Shown in pieces: positions 23,801 to 34,689 of a stretch of DNA of 64,000 bases (the first letter of the stretch is position 1; every line of letters starts with the position of its first letter). Origin of the DNA: Linnemannia hyalina (Eukaryota; Mortierellomycota; Mortierellomycetes; Mortierellales; Mortierellaceae); contig JAHRHY010000013.1 in assembly GCA_019671135.1 (NCBI GenBank), positions 1,054,001 through 1,118,000 on the forward strand. Reading direction: 5' to 3'. The notes under the pieces were generated by a model. It was given only the letters and a program-made list of their open reading frames with translations. It searched no databases and had not been told where the DNA came from. The position numbers and the translations under genes were made by a program.

Positions 23801-25852
23801 CTTGATCTGAGTCCTGGAAAATGGGACAATGACAGCCTCCTCAAAGAGTCCATGATCAGAGGGCACCCTGCTATTAGCTGAATAAGGTTCAAAGCGGTAA
23901 CGGTAGTTCTGACCGAGATACTGGTTCCTGCAGCTGATGACCATCTTGGCGTTCCATTGTCCGGGCCGGTTGAGTTCGTTGGTAGAGTGAAGGTTGGTGA
24001 CCAGTTGGCCCTCATTGTAACCGTCGCAAATGAGAATAAACTGATGCCGAAGCCTGAGCTCACAGATTTGTTCGTCCGAGAACCTGAGGTACTGCAGTTG
24101 CTTGCTGACCATGTCGCGCTGAGGATCGTCGATAGAGGCCAGGTTAATGAACAGAGGAATGGGCCCACCTCGCTTGTACTCTGTCCAAAGTAGGTGCACC
24201 AAGTGTCGATTGAATGATGACTTGCCGGAACCAGAGTCTCCCAAAATCAACATGACTTGACGGTCACTGGCAAGAAACTCCAACACCTTCTCCAGCAGAG
24301 GGAACAGCTCATCATCCATAGCCCGGAGGGACGGCTTGGCCTGCGGAAGGAGGTAAACCCCTCGTACTTCATAATCATGGAGCTGTAGCGATCGAAGGTT
24401 GCGCAGATCGTACTCGAGGTCAGAGATATTCTGGACCTTTGCAAGGATCGGAGACTTGGCTGGGGTCGGCAGGCGAGACCTCAGTGGGCACTGGAGCTGG
24501 ATCATAGGAATGTTCTCAGAGGCGAGCTCCTGTTTCAGGATCCGAGCACTGGCGGCAACATCCAGGTCGTTGATGGATATCAGCCTGTCGGCGATGGTTA
24601 GCATCCACGCCTTGACACTCTCATCCACGCCCCAGTCTGGATCCTCGTTGTAGAGACGGCCAAGAAGAACGATTGCTTGCTGGCGAGAGGCAACTGACCA
24701 CAGAGGATCGACCGCAATTTCGCCCAGCGACTGGCAGATACCCCACTGAAACAAGGGATCGCGACGACAGGGGGCTTCGCAGATCAGATGATTCAGATCC
24801 CTCAGCTGGCCTGCTTGCGCAAACGCGTAGGCGGCACGGATGGCGGCATACCAAGGTCTCTTCTCGCCGGCTTTGAATCTCTCCTTCAAACTCTCCATGA
24901 CCCCTCGACCGCTCTCCATTAGGGAACTCACTCCTTCGTACACAGTGCCAGCAACCCCTATCATGCCGCCCAGTGCCTCCTGCAGATTCTCAAGACCCTC
25001 GAGCACCAACCCAAGATCCAGTTTGCCCAGTGCCGATATCTTGACCACACCATCCACCACACTTCGTGAACGTCGCAAAACGGCTTGCAGAACGGTCTCG
25101 TTATCTGGCACATACTGGAGAGCCTGAAACGCGTAGCAGGTCTGGTACATGAGGTAGGGGTCGGAGCTGCCCTTCAGTCCAGACAAGATCTCAAACAAGG
25201 GTTCATGTTCAAGGACCCTGTCTACGTCCTGGACCTTGTGGTCGGCGATGACATCGAGAACCCTGGAGATGGCCAGATGGATATGGTGAGGGTGCTCAGA
25301 TGACTGCTGGTGGGGGTCTTGCAAACGGATCCTGAGAAGACCGAGGATCATGATCACGTCATCAGAGACAAGGTACCCTGGTGAGGAAGACTGTACCAGC
25401 TGGACAAGGCCCTGGAGCACATCAACGTCCAGAAGGCGAGAATCGCCAAACTCCTTGATGAAAGAAGACACCAACTTGCGGTAGGGTTCCTGCTGCAAGA
25501 TGGGTCCAAGGGCGACGATCTCGGCGATCTTGGTAGAGTCCTTGTCCTCCTGGATGAACGACTCCACCATAAAATTTGCCTGCCATTGTAGACGATCTCG
25601 CTCTATCGGGTCTTCCATGATCTCTGCCAGCCAGGCCAGCTCAGTCTTGTCAAGAGTGGGTTCCTGCTCAGACAAGGAGAGAGAAAGCGAATCCTGAAGC
25701 AACAAGGTGTTGCAATAGATCAGCTGCTCGGTCCTCTCGATGCGTTGCTTGGGGCCAGGCAAGTCAGTCTTAAGGGTCGGTTTGGGTACGTTCTCGAGGA
25801 AAACGTTGATGGTATGAACTGTCATGGTAATAGGGAGGTCTACAAGTGCCAT
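20834..25852 (-). CDS. NACHT-pentapeptide-WD40 STAND receptor-like protein
   Basis: A single exon of 1672 codons runs from the ATG at 25852 to the TAG at 20834. Order of parts: ARM-like helical region (about 80-450); NACHT ATPase with Walker A ILGDSGSGKSSF near 535 and Walker B FILICDGYNE near 605; helical/winged-helix region ending in FVHRSMLEYFFSLGVFDPS; a short pentapeptide block near 955-1015 (IPGADLSGGELDSVQFQGAD); then 14 WD40 repeats (about 1020-1620), enough for two seven-bladed propellers. Many blades keep the GH..V..h..SPdG and h.WD signatures. Such proteins act in the cytoplasm as ligand-triggered switches; in fungi relatives control non-self recognition and cell death, though that role here is inference. 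The Walker B region reads DGYNE instead of the usual DGxDE. The gene lies 0.8 kb upstream of its shorter paralogue in the same orientation. Confidence 0.94.
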   Translation of the reverse strand: MALVDLPITMTVHTINVFLENVPKPTLKTDLPGPKQRIERTEQLIYCNTLLLQDSLSLSLSEQEPTLDKTELAWLAEIMEDPIERDRLQWQANFMVESFIQEDKDSTKIAEIVALGPILQQEPYRKLVSSFIKEFGDSRLLDVDVLQGLVQLVQSSSPGYLVSDDVIMILGLLRIRLQDPHQQSSEHPHHIHLAISRVLDVIADHKVQDVDRVLEHEPLFEILSGLKGSSDPYLMYQTCYAFQALQYVPDNETVLQAVLRRSRSVVDGVVKISALGKLDLGLVLEGLENLQEALGGMIGVAGTVYEGVSSLMESGRGVMESLKERFKAGEKRPWYAAIRAAYAFAQAGQLRDLNHLICEAPCRRDPLFQWGICQSLGEIAVDPLWSVASRQQAIVLLGRLYNEDPDWGVDESVKAWMLTIADRLISINDLDVAASARILKQELASENIPMIQLQCPLRSRLPTPAKSPILAKVQNISDLEYDLRNLRSLQLHDYEVRGVYLLPQAKPSLRAMDDELFPLLEKVLEFLASDRQVMLILGDSGSGKSSFNRHLVHLLWTEYKRGGPIPLFINLASIDDPQRDMVSKQLQYLRFSDEQICELRLRHQFILICDGYNEGQLVTNLHSTNELNRPGQWNAKMVISCRNQYLGQNYRYRFEPYSANSRVPSDHGLFEEAVIVPFSRTQIKAYVEQYVCLEPRTWTTQDYMDKLTSIPNLMEIVKNPFLLTLAMEALPNITEGMKDLSTIKIMRVHLYDTFIKHWLGVNKIRLQEIPLSKESRKALDLLVDIGFTSLGIAYATRLASAIFEHQGANPVVLYTDLRDRGSWKAEFFGSDPMARMLREASPLTRSGSSYRFVHRSMLEYFFSLGVFDPSNFGEKDEFSPQSDVGSTSPALFDAEGPLFRHSLLAEPSIIQFLCDRVQQSTSFKQQLFAIIKESKSNLAASRAAANAVTILFKSGVRLCSVDMRGVRIPGADLSGGELDSVQFQGADMTGVNLSRSWLRRADFSNAVMSGVQFGEWPFFSVNKEPTACAYSNDGDTLAVGLASGDINVYDTATWTGTRTLSGHFKAVTGLSYHPTSHQLFSASRDGTLRVWDLKSGISEQTFGGQGGVVSSIAVSPDGQQLATGGADKLVRLWFSDNLSPVRCLPGHIDAVKCLAYSPNGSVLASGSSDKTVRLWDTSSGNNTSTLKGHTDSISSIAYSPNGQYFVSGSNDTTVRIWDVSTEKSLAMLTNHTDRVSSVAYSPDGQYIVSASWDMTVRIWRSFSPFNQVSVLRGATKIITGLSVSPAGLAQVAACCNDKTIRLWDATPSVSDTFASETVTESNGHIGGVSAIAISHDGQQLATGGYDTTIRTCDPTTGYSLGSPLRAHKRSVAAVAFSPTAQVLASASWDHTIHLWDTERRELSKVIPGHLASVTSLTFLPSGHLISGSADWTIRLWNLGLDTQVPIRTFKGHTQGVRSVACSPDGSRIASASEDRTVRVWTLAAHSEESEVVFKGHSDVVACVTFSPVGRQIASASGDKSILLWNIEGGGLKQTVLLGHKAGVQCVAYSACGQYLASGSEDNSVIVWSVSSGSIMTVIGDVFGGISSIVWKQGGLELIVGCKDGSVRAWRMLVEEDRAQVQLEWGTGFGYLVATDACIDGVLKLGNVAFKLLKQRCAVGEMSREDNDNEIEE
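20990..22800 (-). repeat. Fourteen WD40 repeats
   Basis: Repeats of about 42 residues follow one another within the 1672-residue protein, each ending in a WD-like dipeptide (VWDLKSG, LWDTSSG, IWDVSTE, LWDTERR, LWNIEGG). Repeat 8 ends IRTCDP, replacing Trp by Cys. Repeat 14 is the most diverged. On the plus strand the repeats show as recurring gtcccaaa and gatg...cgg blocks. Confidence 0.9.
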
Positions 25853-28812
25853 TGTCAGTCGTTCAAGAGGAAAACATGTTAGAAGACATTGCTAAGTCAC
25901 CACATCAATTGCACCTTGGTGAGGAATTACTCTGAGCCCTCTGTTGTATTATTTCTTACTTTGATTTGCCTGTGCGTCTGGGCCAAAGGTACCGATTTGG
26001 GACCGTGTTGATTAGTGGAGGGTCCAAATGGTAGAGAGTGGAGGCCAAGGCTACCAGGAACGAAGAGGTAAAGAGGAAATCATTTCTATTTATTGGCATA
26101 TACAGCGCTTCATTCTTTTTTTCAATAACAAGGACAAATAGATATGACCCCTTGCTGAACTATCATTATGCCAACTCCATGCGGTACTTACTAGTTCTCT
26201 GCGTGCTAGTATTATCGCTTGTCCTTGTGTCAATGGTAGTAGTGTTCGTACAGAGAATTCAGTAGACGCCTAATCGTTTTTACATTTTTCAGTTAGAAAG
26301 TGCCTTGCACTCGTTAACACGAAAACAAGCAGCGCTGACGAGGATACCTGTCTTACTCGACCGTCACGGAGGTGTATGTGTTTGCAGCTGCTGGATGCGA
26401 TGTAGTCCGAAAGGGAGAGGAAGTGGACCAAAAGACGAGTGGGGCAATTGGCTGAGATAAAAGAGAATTGTGAGTTGTTGGCACTAAGGGAAGGCGCGGA
26501 GAAAAATGTATGTTGCTTTTGAGGGTGAAAGAGAGAGCAACTTGTTGCTCAGGTGTCGATGGGGATGATGAATGCGCGATGGGAAAGTGTGTTGGCGAGT
26601 GAGCGGATGTAAAAACAGGATGGCGAGGGTTTTTGAAAGCGAAGAAGAAAGTCTAATCAGCGCCATTCTCTCCCATCTTGTCCCTCTCTCCTTTCCATTT
26701 GTGTCCGTTACACAGGACAAACGATGCCGCCTGTGGCTGCTTCAACACACAATAATAGGTTTGAAACCCCCTAATATTGCTTGTTGGTCATTGCCAAAAT
26801 ACATATCCCAGCCTTGACAAAAGATGCAGGGCATCCAGCTGGGCTTCATCGAGCCTTCTGCTTGGACGCCACCGATCATTCACACAGGTGGGCGAGAGAG
26901 GCATGTCGGAGGCTTGAATCTTTAACAAGTGTTTGTTTCGTGTGGAGACTTCTTGTTGCAAGGAATTAAAAGGATGGATCGTTCTTTGCAACCAGACGTC
27001 CGCATTCCACATCATGTTTTTTCGAAACAAGAGAATGGAGGTCGACAACCCAAATGTCCAGTTTATGTTGATTTATCTACCGGTATTTTCGCGAGTCGAT
27101 AATGCGTTTTATTTTCACAATTCATAACTGTTTTGCCAATTGTCACAGCGTGCCATGTACATACATGTAGTTTCGTTTCATGTCTTATTAAAACGTCGTT
27201 TTCTGCAGCTATTCGTAGCCTTGGTAGTCTCAGTAGGACGCAGCTCTTACCCCATGCTGCAACAAATCTTTACTGTACCAGTGATCAATCTGGCGTCTTC
27301 TTACTTACCTCGAACTGAACATCTGATTTGAATCTGAGACTAATAACCTTGGTGATCCAGACTCTGAGAACAGTGATCAAGACCAAGTAGCAAGTCTCAT
27401 TCGCCCATTATTCGCAACGGTAATGACATTGTTGTTAAATCCTCCCTGTCGGACAATACTCCCTGCCGTTGTCTCTGATCAACAATACGCCCATGGTGCC
27501 GTTCCTGACGACATGCTCCTGCTCTTGTTCTTGTTGATAATGTCGTTCTTGTCTTGGTCCGACTCTCTGCTCGCAGACCTCAATAACAAAAAAGAGGGGT
27601 TAGTATGCACTTGTCAAACATAGTCCTCGAAGTTACAAGAAGGTAGCCCACAGTATTCCCATAAAGTGTTTGCGTGACAGAACCCAACAGCACATATGCT
27701 AGGCTAGGAGAGTAGGAGGACGCGACCTCTATAGTCCATAAGAGTACGGCTCAGTTATGAACCTAGTACGAAGCGAATAGAGCGAGCCCTCACCAGCACA
27801 GATCACCTCCAAGAATACACCGCCAACATAGTTCATTTTGGAGAATGATTGGAACCAGTATACGACATACGATTGGGGTTAATCCTCAAAGTAGTCAAGC
27901 AAGCTAGGAGGACTTACTTGGCAATCATTCGGTGTGCATGCTAGAGAAACACGATTGAGTGCACCCATCTTTATGGCGTAGCCTGCTCTCCATTGTGCTG
28001 CGGGAAGTTAGTCGAAGCCTCATGAATTGCCTCTTTGAGCGGTCCTAGTCCTGAAGAGTCGATGCCGTCTATGTAAAAAAAGTAATGCCGAGTGATGTGA
28101 AGTGGAGAGGGTTGTATGATGACTGAGAAGGCAAGCGTAAAGTGAAGAGATGATGAGAGAAAAGTCGAGTGGTTGGGGTCAAAATTAAAGGAGGCAAAAA
28201 AAGGAGAGACCGCCTTTTTTGTCAGCCAAGATAAAATCAAGGGCAGCAAAGAAAAGTTAATGGTGGCGCTTCAACCAAACGAGCTGCTTACTGCTTACTG
28301 TCTCATGGTGTCCATGCTCCTATCGATTGATCGATTGATCTAAAACATCCCAATATTTCAGGCACAGAACCAAGAATAATGCTTGAAACTCAACCCGCAT
28401 TGAACAATTGCCTTGAGGATTTAGTCCTTGGAAAACAAATGCGCTGGTTAACATAACTGCCCAAGTCCAAGGGGGAACAAATGAACTAAGAGGGCAGAAG
28501 GAAGCAAATAAAGGGATGCTTATGCCTGCAAGCAACTGAACTGAGAAATAACATTCGCTAATGGACATCCTCCTTCTGAATATCGGCACCAACAGCTCAC
28601 TCATTGGCATGACCCAAGTCGTTTTACTTACTGGATATCCGGTCGGTTGGCGGCTATGGACCTTATCGGGTTCTGCTGAGAGGAACGAGGAGTCAATTGA
28701 TAGGCGTATGGTCTGCTAGTCACCATAGTTGGTGAAGGGCGAGTCTATGCGCATTACTAGGTGGTACCAATCTATATCATGGCAGGATTGAGTCGTGAAA
28801 GGTTGCTGTGAG
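25853..28812. other. 3 kb region without a supported gene
   Basis: Only short, low-complexity frames occur. Minus-strand donor-like gtaagt sites at about 27917 and 28632 and acceptor-like tttacatag at about 28070 hint at an old or unrecognised spliced transcript (one exon reads GIDSSGLGPLKEAIHEAS before a stop at 27972). The exons could not be joined into one frame. A 28-codon hydrophobic frame starting MRYLLVLCVLVLSL lies at 26179-26265 on the plus strand. Confidence 0.4.
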
Positions 28813-29678
28813 ATGATGAATGCCGGCTGTAGGAGTTGGTATAAAGCTGTCAAAAGGGCGCTAAGAAATCAAGGAGTCGTTGTCACCTCCACAAGAGACT
28901 TTGGAGCCCTGTCTCTGAAGGACATGGGGCGCTGCGACGTGATCAAGGCGTGTCCTAAACTGTACCCTGTTCAAAGGGGTCAGTTGTTAGGAAGCGAATC
29001 TGACCGTATCTGCTGGATCTTGGTTGGTCTTTTTTATCAGGCCCCGTCGCCTATGCACTGGTGCATTCTGTATCTCCCAGCTCTGCACACCTTGAAATCG
29101 CTCGGTCAGGACAACACATATCCTGTGAACACCAATAATACAGCATCCACCGCCGCCGTTTGGGAAAAAATGGTTTCAATTCGACACATCTCAACCATCA
29201 ACACGGACGGCAACATATCAAAAGCACTCCAGTAACACGTTGAAACGCGTTGAGGTCAGACGTTCCGATCGAGGAACGGATTCTGAGGCGTTGGATCGGC
29301 GATCTCACTCCACATACCAAGCCATCGTGGTTCGTGTTTGGTTGTTGTACCGATCGCCGCTGGAAGAAGTTGGAAAATCGTGGATCGGGCTGGACGACAG
29401 CGCAGCTGAAAGGATGCGTCTTCGAAAATGGGATATTGCCGAGGTTCTTCAAGATCGAAAGTGGCTATGGGAGCGTGCTGGTCAAGTCGACTCCGCCTCC
29501 GATATCGCTGAGCGAAAATGCGACCGCCTATCGTCCGCTCGACTCTTCATCAAATCGCCACCGTTTCTGGACAATGGACCCTTGTCAGGACAACATCAAA
29601 AATGAAAAGCAGCACGGCAGACAAGCAACTTTGGAAATAAACAACTCTACATCAGCATTAGAGACATCCCTCTTCTGA
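28813..29678 (+). pseudogene. Unrecognised gene or gene remnant in three overlapping frames
   Basis: Frame 1 is open from the ATG at 28813 to the stop at 29235 (includes SWYKAVKRALRNQG and KDMGRCDVIKACPKLYPV). Immediately after it, frame 2 is open 29240-29605 (WIGLDDSAAERMRLRKWDIA) and frame 3 is open 29250-29678 (ILRRWIGDLTPHTKPSWFVF). Two long frames overlapping for 350 bp are unusual for non-coding DNA of this base composition. A single indel near 29235 would join frame 1 to one of the others, so a frameshifted gene or a missed intron are both possible. I do not recognise the product. Confidence 0.35.
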
Positions 29679-31159
29679 AAATACCGGTGCCGGATATCAT
29701 CTCCACCACATCACGATCGCACACGAGGTCACCAACAATTTTCAATGAAAGTTTTTTTTTTCGTATGCTTCAAGAAAAGTGAATGCGAAGAATGGCATTG
29801 GCTGTGGAAAATAGCTCGGTGGCCACAGCACTTGATAATGAGGTTAAGGTTAGCACGATTGGAAGTTGGCGTGTGTATGCGTGTGTGTGTAAGAACGAAG
29901 AAAGGATAAAAGAAAACCAATGTTGGTGGCGTATCTTGAAAAGGATCTTTGGGGTCACAGGAGTGGCAGAAGAAGTCGTCATTTTCCGTTATCATTTCCT
30001 CCCTGGTGTCAATGAATGTCTGTTTGTCACTTCTCGTGTTCTGTGTTTGAATACAGACTGGTGCAGATCTCTTTTCTTGTCTCCTGCTCGTTCGAATGAT
30101 GATATGACTCCTATTTCCTTCTGACTGGCCGCATCTAGTCCAAACTTCATTGTTGGGCGGAGTGAAAAATACTAAAGGCCGCCGATAATGCAATCCTGGA
30201 TAGATCGATCTCTCTTGGTCCATGTCGCCTTTTTGTTGTGTTTGGAGGGAAGGGATCTCATCGTTCATCTACTGGTGGCACGATGGAATTGAACAGAAGG
30301 GAACAGGAACGAGGAAGAAGGAGAAAAGTCAGTCGGTCAAGGTCAGTCAAACCGAATTGGACCGGAAAGATAGTAGGGATGTTGTTTGTTCCTGAATGGC
30401 AACAAGCAAGAGTCAACTGGCAATACACTCAGGTGCAAACGAGAGGGCGGCGACGAGATGAGTAGAAACGAAAGAAAAGAAAAGTAAGGAGAAAGAAGAT
30501 AAGTAAAGAAGAGGAGCCTGAGCAGTCGTCATGATGGCTGAGCACTCCAAAGCGTGATCGCCTGGCTGACCCTAAATGTTTAGGGTCTCTCTTCTTTCAA
30601 TCTCTTGTGGCTCACAAGGCTAAGAAGGTCAGAAGTGAAATGAATGTCTAGCACAGAGCATACCATGGGCGCACACAGACACTCAGAAGGGTTATTCCAT
30701 TTCTTGATGCAAATATGCACAGTACCCACATTGCATATCTCTCTTTTCCCGTCGTCCCTTTTTTAGGCATCCATACCAAGGCAAAGCCTTACTTACATGT
30801 TTACCTCTTTGTCCACTCCACCTTTTTTATTTTTTTTCTTTTTCTTCCATACCTTCTTTCCTCACTCTCTCTCCTTCCCTTCCCTTCCCTTCCCTTCCTC
30901 CGACTCCTTCCCTCTCTCTCTTTCTCTCCTAACGTTAACGTGTTCTTTCTTTCATTGTTCTTTTTTGCTCATCTACTCCACTTTGCCTTCCTTCTTTTTT
31001 TGCTTTTTGCATCCTCCCCCAACACCCAGTCCGCTTTTCTTCCCACACCCACCCTTCTTTTTCTCTTCATGATCTAATGAACTGGAAGCGTCTTGCACAA
31101 TACACAAACACACAAACAACAAAAAACAGACAACGACAAGCCTGCTTAAACACAGAACC
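29679..31159 (+). other. Upstream region and leader of the SulP transporter gene
   Basis: No gene is seen from 29679 to 30700. From 30800 to 31075 the plus strand is CT-rich (including repeated cccttcc units at 30870-30897), followed by an A/C-rich leader (31090-31159) directly before the ATG. This is the same leader pattern as other genes in the window. The sequence from 29740 to 30480 is mixed and unassigned. Confidence 0.45.
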
Positions 31160-34100
31160 ATGCCCATGCCCGATCACAACCGGGGACGCAATCACAACAA
31201 CAGCTACGGCTCATTCCCTTCCTCGTCCGCAGTAGACGACTCCTCTTCCACTCCTGCCCACTCCACTCCAACGACACAACCAGCCCCACAACAACAACCA
31301 CAACAACAGAGAACAGCTCCGTCGTCCCTCTCCAGTCTGCAACACAGCAGTAGTACAGCTAGCTGTCATAATGCCAACGACAACTACACCAACAATAATA
31401 ATGGCCGCAAAAAGAACAACACCAACACGCCTCCAATAGGACGCGATCAGTCACCAGCCTCGTTTCGGTCGTCTGGATCCTCCCTCTCCTGTTCGTCCTT
31501 ACCCCGTGGTGTCAACAACAACGACAACAACAACAACAACAACAACAATGACAGTAGCAGTACAAGTGGACCCATGCCCAAAGACCAGCCATGGCAGTCC
31601 AAAGTCAAGGCAGGCTCGACGGCAGTGGGCCAATTTGTGCGTCGCAGGATACCGATCCTCTCCTGGTTGGTGAGCAACCCCGGATACAATTGGAAAAATG
31701 ACCTCACCCAAGATCTCTTTGCAGGCGTGAGTAAGTATCACTCCCTTATCGCACTTAACCTTCTTTTTGTTGCACGAAAAGAAGGGTCATTTTGGCATAT
31801 GAAAGAGTCAAGGGTTGTGCTAATTGCTCCTTTCTCTCTTTCCTGATCTTTTGTATAGCCATCTCCGCTGTGATCATTCCTCAGAGTATGGCGTATGCAA
31901 TGCTCGCCTCACTGCCTGCTGTCCACGGCCTCTACACCTCCTTGGTCCCTACTGCACTGTATGCAGTTCTCGGCACTAGCAAGCACATGTCTACAGGCAC
32001 CTTTGCTATCACCTCCTTACTTCTCGGCCAGTTTGCCCACAAGGTCCTCTCTGACCAGGGATTCGTCGATGACCTGCTACCCGACGGGGAATATCAACGC
32101 CGGTATCTCCCCACTTGTCTCATGTTGACCGCCGTCGTCGGCGGGGTCCAGATTTTATTGAGTATGGCGCGACTGGGGCGCTGGACTTCTCGACATCTTT
32201 TACCTACCGCCCTGGTCTCTGGATTCAACACTGCCTCAGCCTTTCATATCGGAACTCACCAATTGAGGCACTGGCTGGGGATGAAACCTCCACGAGAAGG
32301 CGGGGTATTCGGCATGATCAGGAATTGGATTTGGATTGTCCAACATTTCTGGCAGGACACTGTCTGGCCCTCGCTGGCGATGGGTCTGGCCGCCATGATC
32401 TTTATGTATATTCTGCAGCGGATTGAATACTGGCGAAGGAGGTCTGACACTGACTTGGTGCCATTGTACTCATCGTCACCCGCCCCCTCGGTTGCACTGG
32501 CTTCTCCTTCCGTACCAGGACATCCGTCCGTTCTCTCGTATTCTGCTCCCAACTCTGGATCCTCTTACTCTCAACAGGCTTACCGACCAAGCAGCAATGG
32601 ATCAACTCAGAACACGGATCGACTCAACTCTCAACGCTTACCGAGAGTCACTAGCAACACGAGGCGACCCGGTCAGCGTCGGGAAAGTGTCATTGTTCCT
32701 CGAGCAGTGTCTGATCAGGCGCTATTGACAGCACAGGATGTGGCGTTGCAGGCGCCCTGCCTCGACTATGACAGCTGCAGTCCAGGATGGTCACCCAACT
32801 TTGGGCCCAACCCTCACGAAGATCAGCCAGTGCTTCCCAACCTAAAGCTGCCTACCCACTTTTCGCCTCCAAACTCTCGTTCGGGAGCCGATGGAACCCG
32901 TTCTGTTCTTATTCTGCCAAGCGGGTCGACATCTCCACAACTCCACAGCCCTACGAGTCCTAGAGTTGCCGGATTGACCAATACAGGAGCAGTCGGACAT
33001 CGCCATGATCGTGGATCACGGTCTCACAAGCCCTCGCCCAAGGTCCGCCGATACAAGACCTTTAGGTCTACAACGCCATCACCAACCTCGCGCGGACCTC
33101 AACATCATCCTCAGCCCCATCTTCAGAGTCACCAACAGCAACAGCAGCAGAAGCAGCGTGGATCCATGGACTTGCTCAATGACGAGCGCGAACCGCTCTT
33201 GTCTGTCAACAACGGTGGCAATGGCGCCGGAACAGCGAGTGAGGCTGAGGAGGGCTATGCGAGTTCGAGTGCCAGCTCTACGCGTTATGCGAGAACACGA
33301 CGTTATCACCCAGAACGCCTTCAGGAATTTCAGCGCACGGAGTCGACCCAACAGCCTTACTGGAGGGCCTGTATCCCACAAGTGCACCTGCCGATTCCCG
33401 ACATTTTCATCTGTGTCGTGGTATTTACTGTTGCCACGGTGATTTTCAACTTGGATACCGAGTACGGGATCGAGGTCATTGGCATGATCCCTACCGGGCT
33501 TCCGACGATGGCGTGGCCAGGAGCGTACATAGGCGCCTGGTCGACTCAGGACTGGGCGCCGTTGCTCTGGCCCGGAATCCTGATGGCGATGGTCGTCTAT
33601 GTGATGTCGCTCTCGGTCGCGAAGCATTTTGGACGCGAATACGGATACGAGATTGATGCGGATCAGGAGATGCTGGCACTCGGCGTCAGTTCTTTGGTCG
33701 GATCCTGCTTTGGTGGATACGCATGTACAGGAAACTTGACGCGGTCGGCGATTCTTGCCCAATTAGGCGCCAAGACCCCCCTGGCGTCGTTGGTCGGAGC
33801 CTTTATGGTTCTGATGAGTCTGCTATGGTTCACGGTGCTGTTTGAGCGGATCCCCAACACGGTCTTAGCAGCCATTGTGCTGGTGGCGCTCAAGTCGTTG
33901 TTTGCACATACTATGGAGGTCAAGCGGCTATGGCGAGTAGGTCGTCGCAAGGAGGCTCTGATCTGGTGGACAACATTTATTTCGGTGATTGTGTTCAGCA
34001 TTGAGATTGGTCTTGCGGTCGGCGTCTCATTGGTTGTAGTTCTGAAGCTGTACAAGCACGGCAAGAAGTGGAAGCGCGTTGCTGGTCGTTACATCAGGCA

Positions 34101-34206
34101 TTCGGCGACCTATCAGCGGATCATGCTGATGCTAGGGCTTCATAGCCCCCTGTTCACGACTGCGGGACGTGGATTGTACACCAATGACGATGAGGACGAC
34201 TATTGA
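31160..34206 (+). CDS. SulP/SLC26-type anion (sulfate) transporter without STAS domain
   Basis: Two exons, 31160-31730 and 31859-34206, give 972 residues. The 128 bp intron has donor gtaagt and acceptor gtatag, and splicing restores the SulP signature GVTISAVIIPQSMAYAM. Residues 1-165 are a Gln/Asn/Ser-rich cytoplasmic N-tail. Membrane helices follow from about 185 to 377. A disordered insert of about 315 residues (378-692, rich in Ser, Pro, Gln) then interrupts the transporter core. The second half resumes with LPIPDIFICVVVFTVATVIF, the conserved YGIEVIGMIPTGLP, and TRSAILAQLGAKTPLASLVG. The last helix ends near 923 and only about 49 residues remain, so the C-terminal STAS domain usual in the family is absent. 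Substrate is likely sulfate or another oxyanion, at the plasma membrane or an inner membrane; not decided by sequence. Confidence 0.92.
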
Positions 34207-34689
34207 GCTCTCTTGGATGCCTTTTTTTCTTTGTTCGTTTTTTCTGTTTCTTAATTCTTTTGTTTTCCATGTAGTACTATCATTCATAATCTTCTTCAGT
34301 TTCTTGTACCATGTAGAACTTCTTTGTCTTCCCCTTTCTCTTGTACTTTTATTCCCCCCGACTTATTTTTTAAATGAAGTTTTCCATGCTCCATCTAAAC
34401 AACTGTACCTTTCTAGTTTCTACCACGGATTAACAAACCACATTTCGCAGCCCAGCACTAAAACTATGTTTTTCGTTGTCACAGTACCTATCACCCATAC
34501 TAAAACAACACCATCCAGTTGACTCGGGAAAGAATGTCATGGCAGAAACCACCCGTCGTTACGACGCATACTTCTTTCCGGGCAAGACGTCGGCGATATT
34601 GCGAACAGAAGGAGAAGCACTAAGTGCAGCAATGGAGGCAAACCGGGAGCGAGTGTGAAGAAGGAGAGCAGGAATAGGGACAGGGACAG
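34207..34689. other. 3' flank of the transporter gene
   Basis: T-rich sequence follows the stop codon, as in a 3' untranslated region. A short frame at 34538-34658 (MAETTRRYDAYFFPGKTSAI) has coding-like composition but ends in a stop just before the gag-like fragment, and may belong to it in a different frame. A gggacagg/aacagg microsatellite occupies about 34677-34707. Confidence 0.4.
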
